Shown here: piece by piece, positions 15,980 through 17,176 of the stretch
Layout: each line of letters begins with the position of its first letter
Numbering within the stretch: the first letter of the stretch is position 1
Origin: Candidatus Bipolaricaulota bacterium
GTDB lineage: Bacteria > Bipolaricaulota > Bipolaricaulia > UBA7950 > UBA9294
NCBI GenBank assembly: GCA_021159105.1
Contig: JAGGSM010000293.1
Coordinates: 1-17,176, forward strand
DNA: 17,176 bases
Direction of reading: 5' to 3'
Translations under genes and position numbers: made by a program
The notes under the pieces: model-generated
Told to the model about the DNA's origin: nothing
The model's input: only the letters and a program-made list of their open reading frames with translations
Databases searched by the model: none

Positions 15980-16036
15980 TGAGCTTGCTTTTCCGTTCCG
16001 CGTTCCGAATTCCGCGTTCCGCGTTCCGAATTCCCC
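15977..16036 (+). repeat. Leader plus heptamer array C, TTCC orientation
   Basis: The leader GCGTGAGCTTGCTTTT (15977-15992, identical to 15653-15668) is followed by six heptamers at 15995, 16002, 16009, 16016, 16023 and 16030. The array stops 6 nt short of the end of the minus-strand HTH gene. Confidence 0.88.
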
Positions 16037-16042
16037 GCTGCC

Positions 16043-16480
16043 TTAGTTCAAGCGGATATCATCTGAAGTGGGGGGAAACAGCTTACTGATCCACATCCGA
16101 TCGGGAGGGAGGATGCTCTGCATGGTCTCGGCGACGCTGCGCCAATAATCTCTATCATTCTTGAGCGTCTCCACTGCCTGCGCCAGGTACTCAAGCTTGA
16201 TCTCGAGGCCGAGAGTATCATCAAGCACACTGTCGCTTCCCTCTTGGCCCATCAGTTCTCCTCGCAGGCGCACGGCAGCTTGCCGGATGGGGAGGCGCTC
16301 CTCAATGCGCAACTCCTCCAACCTGCGAAGGATAAGGACCGCTTCGCCCGCGAAAATAAGGCGGTTCCTCTCGCCGCGGGAGATGTACTTCTCCAACAGA
16401 TCACTAAGCGCGTCAACACGAAAGCGCACTGCACGCTTAGAGATTCCCAGTTTTCTTGCCAGATCGTCGAGAGTTGCCAT
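16043..16480 (-). CDS. Small MerR-like HTH DNA-binding protein
   Basis: This 145-aa protein starts MATLDDLARKLGISKRAV, a helix-turn-helix followed by a wing-like segment (RGERNRLIFAGEAVLILRRL) and a second helical part (LPIRQAAVRLRGEL), as in MerR-type N-terminal domains. The remaining 60-70 residues are charged and helical (about 95-130) and may dimerise; no effector domain is recognised. The open frame extends 25 codons upstream to 16555, but a good promoter lies inside that extension with its -10 only 7 nt from the ATG at 16480, so 16480 was chosen. It is the only minus-strand gene and converges on the repeat block 15565-16042. Target genes cannot be named. Confidence 0.75.
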   Translation of the reverse strand: MATLDDLARKLGISKRAVRFRVDALSDLLEKYISRGERNRLIFAGEAVLILRRLEELRIEERLPIRQAAVRLRGELMGQEGSDSVLDDTLGLEIKLEYLAQAVETLKNDRDYWRSVAETMQSILPPDRMWISKLFPPTSDDIRLN

Positions 16481-16487
16481 GCAGGGT

Positions 16488-16515
16488 ATTATACTTGCGA
16501 TTGCCTCCATGGCAA
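16488..16515 (-). promoter_or_regulatory. Promoter of the HTH gene, predicting a leaderless mRNA
   Basis: On the minus strand, TTGCCA (16510-16515, five of six matches to TTGACA) is 16 nt from a perfect TATAAT (16488-16493). The expected transcription start (16480-16482) falls on or next to the ATG at 16480. Confidence 0.65.
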
Positions 16516-16589
16516 AGCAGGGTGAATTTCCGAGCGTTGCCAACACCAGTGACATCCCCCGCTAATCCTGCATGAGATAGCTCTTGCAC

Positions 16590-16618
16590 TTGATACTTGC
16601 CGCTGTTGGATTTAGAAT
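16590..16618 (+). promoter_or_regulatory. Sigma-70-like promoter of the cold-shock gene
   Basis: TTGATA (16590-16595), 17 nt, TAGAAT (16613-16618): five of six matches each. Transcription would start near 16625, leaving a 5'UTR of about 107 nt before ATG 16732, in keeping with the long leaders of csp genes. Confidence 0.6.
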
Positions 16619-16731
16619 ATACATGCTGTTGGTGGTCTTGCAGTAGTTTGAGCTTGGGACGTAGATTATCTATCACCTGCCTAGAACAATCTGCCAAGAT
16701 TAGATACACAACACCAGGGAGGTAGATTTCG

Positions 16732-16941
16732 ATGGCAGATCGTGAGACTGGAACCGTAAAGTGGTTCAACGAGAGCAAGGGATTTGGCTTCATCGAGCGA
16801 GAGCAAGGTGAAGACGTATTCGTGCACTTTAGGTCAATTCGCGGCGAGGGATTCAAGACGCTGTCTGAGGGACAGAAGGTGGAGTTCACCGTTACTCAGG
16901 GCGAGAAGGGCCCACAAGCCGATGATGTAGTCGCGCTATAG
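16732..16941 (+). CDS. csp: Cold-shock domain protein, CspA family
   Basis: The 69-aa product is a single OB-fold cold-shock domain: GTVKWFNESKGFGFIERE carries RNP1 (KGFGFI) and DVFVHF carries RNP2. It binds single-stranded RNA/DNA and is expected to act as an RNA chaperone. Length and motifs are normal for the family. GGGAGGT (16716-16722) is the Shine-Dalgarno. It forms a single-gene unit between the promoter at 16590 and the hairpin terminator at 16969, and is unrelated in function to the signalling cluster as far as can be seen. Confidence 0.97.
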   Translation: MADRETGTVKWFNESKGFGFIEREQGEDVFVHFRSIRGEGFKTLSEGQKVEFTVTQGEKGPQADDVVAL

Positions 16942-16968
16942 CGTTTCTATAACATAGGATAAAACAGG

Positions 16969-17006
16969 CGGGCAATGCGCTTCATGCGTGTTGCCCGTTC
17001 TTCTTT
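16969..17006 (+). terminator. Rho-independent terminator of the cold-shock gene
   Basis: A 12-bp stem with two G-T pairs (16969-16980 with 16986-16997) encloses the 5-nt loop TTCAT and is followed by TTCTTCTTT. It lies 28 nt after the stop codon. Confidence 0.85.
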
Positions 17007-17099
17007 GCTGATGCTGCGTTCCTCGCAAGCTTACGGGACGAACTGCACCATATCGCCTGGTAGCTTCGAGGATGCGTGCGAAATCAATCCCCTACAGGT

Positions 17100-17176
17100 G
17101 TTCATTTCCCGCCCCTTGGGGTGTGCTTCTTACAAGGCTTCTTGATGCACCGCGTGCTTGCGGCGGGGTAGTTCAT
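17100..17176 (+). other. Possible IS200/IS605-type end at the window edge
   Basis: The window ends in a CCGC/GCGG hairpin (17150-17153 with 17160-17163) followed by GGGGTAGTTCAT (17165-17176), a pattern often seen at the right end of IS605-type elements. A CCCCTTGGGG palindrome lies at 17112-17121. No tnpA or tnpB is inside the window, so this may be a relic, a non-autonomous copy or a chance match. Nothing else is recognised in 17007-17176. Confidence 0.25.

Noticed and set aside
15582..16036. CRISPR array
   Set aside because: Units are 7 or 9 nt in direct tandem, without 25-40 nt repeats, unique spacers or cas genes.
15616..16089. 157-aa plus-strand open frame in the repeat block
   Set aside because: It consists largely of heptamer and nonamer repeats translated as HHEGHEE and PRSAFRVPRS patterns; it is open only because the units lack stops.

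Overview
The window is a bacterial signalling island made almost entirely of cytoplasmic, multi-sensor GAF/PAS proteins that feed histidine kinases or HD-GYP phosphodiesterases. None of the sensor proteins shows a signal peptide or membrane segment. Moderately high GC, the style of the GAF/PAS proteins and the short-period GAACGCG-type arrays suggest an environmental, probably anaerobic or thermophilic lineage of the kind known mainly from metagenomes (Bipolaricaulota/OP1-like or similar). That assignment is an inference and is not proven here.

Layout. 3-1352: 3' part of a GAF-PAS histidine kinase, cut by the window edge. 1351-2058: a compact insert carrying a four-helix-bundle (S23/Avd-fold) gene between inverted arrays of a 7-nt unit. 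1967-4039: receiver-PAS-GAF-HD-GYP protein whose first residues are encoded by the right array. 4193-8788: a coupled operon of a 1049-aa GAF3-PAS kinase, a CheY-like receiver and an RpfG-like receiver-HD-GYP protein. 9088-12693 and 12760-15564: two large sensor HD-GYP proteins, each apparently with its own extended -10 promoter. 15565-16042: gene-free stretch of heptamer and nonamer mini-repeat modules. 16043-16480 (minus): small MerR-like HTH protein, probably translated from a nearly leaderless mRNA. 16732-16941: cold-shock protein with its own promoter, about 107-nt 5'UTR and a strong terminator. The last bases resemble the end of an IS200/IS605-type element.

How the genes work together. 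Four HD-GYP domains with visible catalytic motifs (in the 690-, 366-, 1201- and 934-aa proteins) point to c-di-GMP degradation as the common output. Two are controlled by phosphorylation through receiver domains and two directly by GAF/PAS ligand sensing. No intact GGDEF cyclase lies in the window; only a degenerate GGDEF-like tail is seen on the 1049-aa kinase.

Most notable result. Removing exactly 1351-2058 (the S23 gene plus both inverted arrays) from the sequence recreates an ATGA stop/start overlap between the kinase and the response regulator. The regulator then begins with a canonical receiver N-terminus, behind a well-spaced GGAG. This is the reconstructed empty site of what looks like a precisely inserted element whose ends are heptamer arrays. 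Related arrays without the S23 gene recur at 15.58-16.04 kb with a shared leader and variable repeat copy number.
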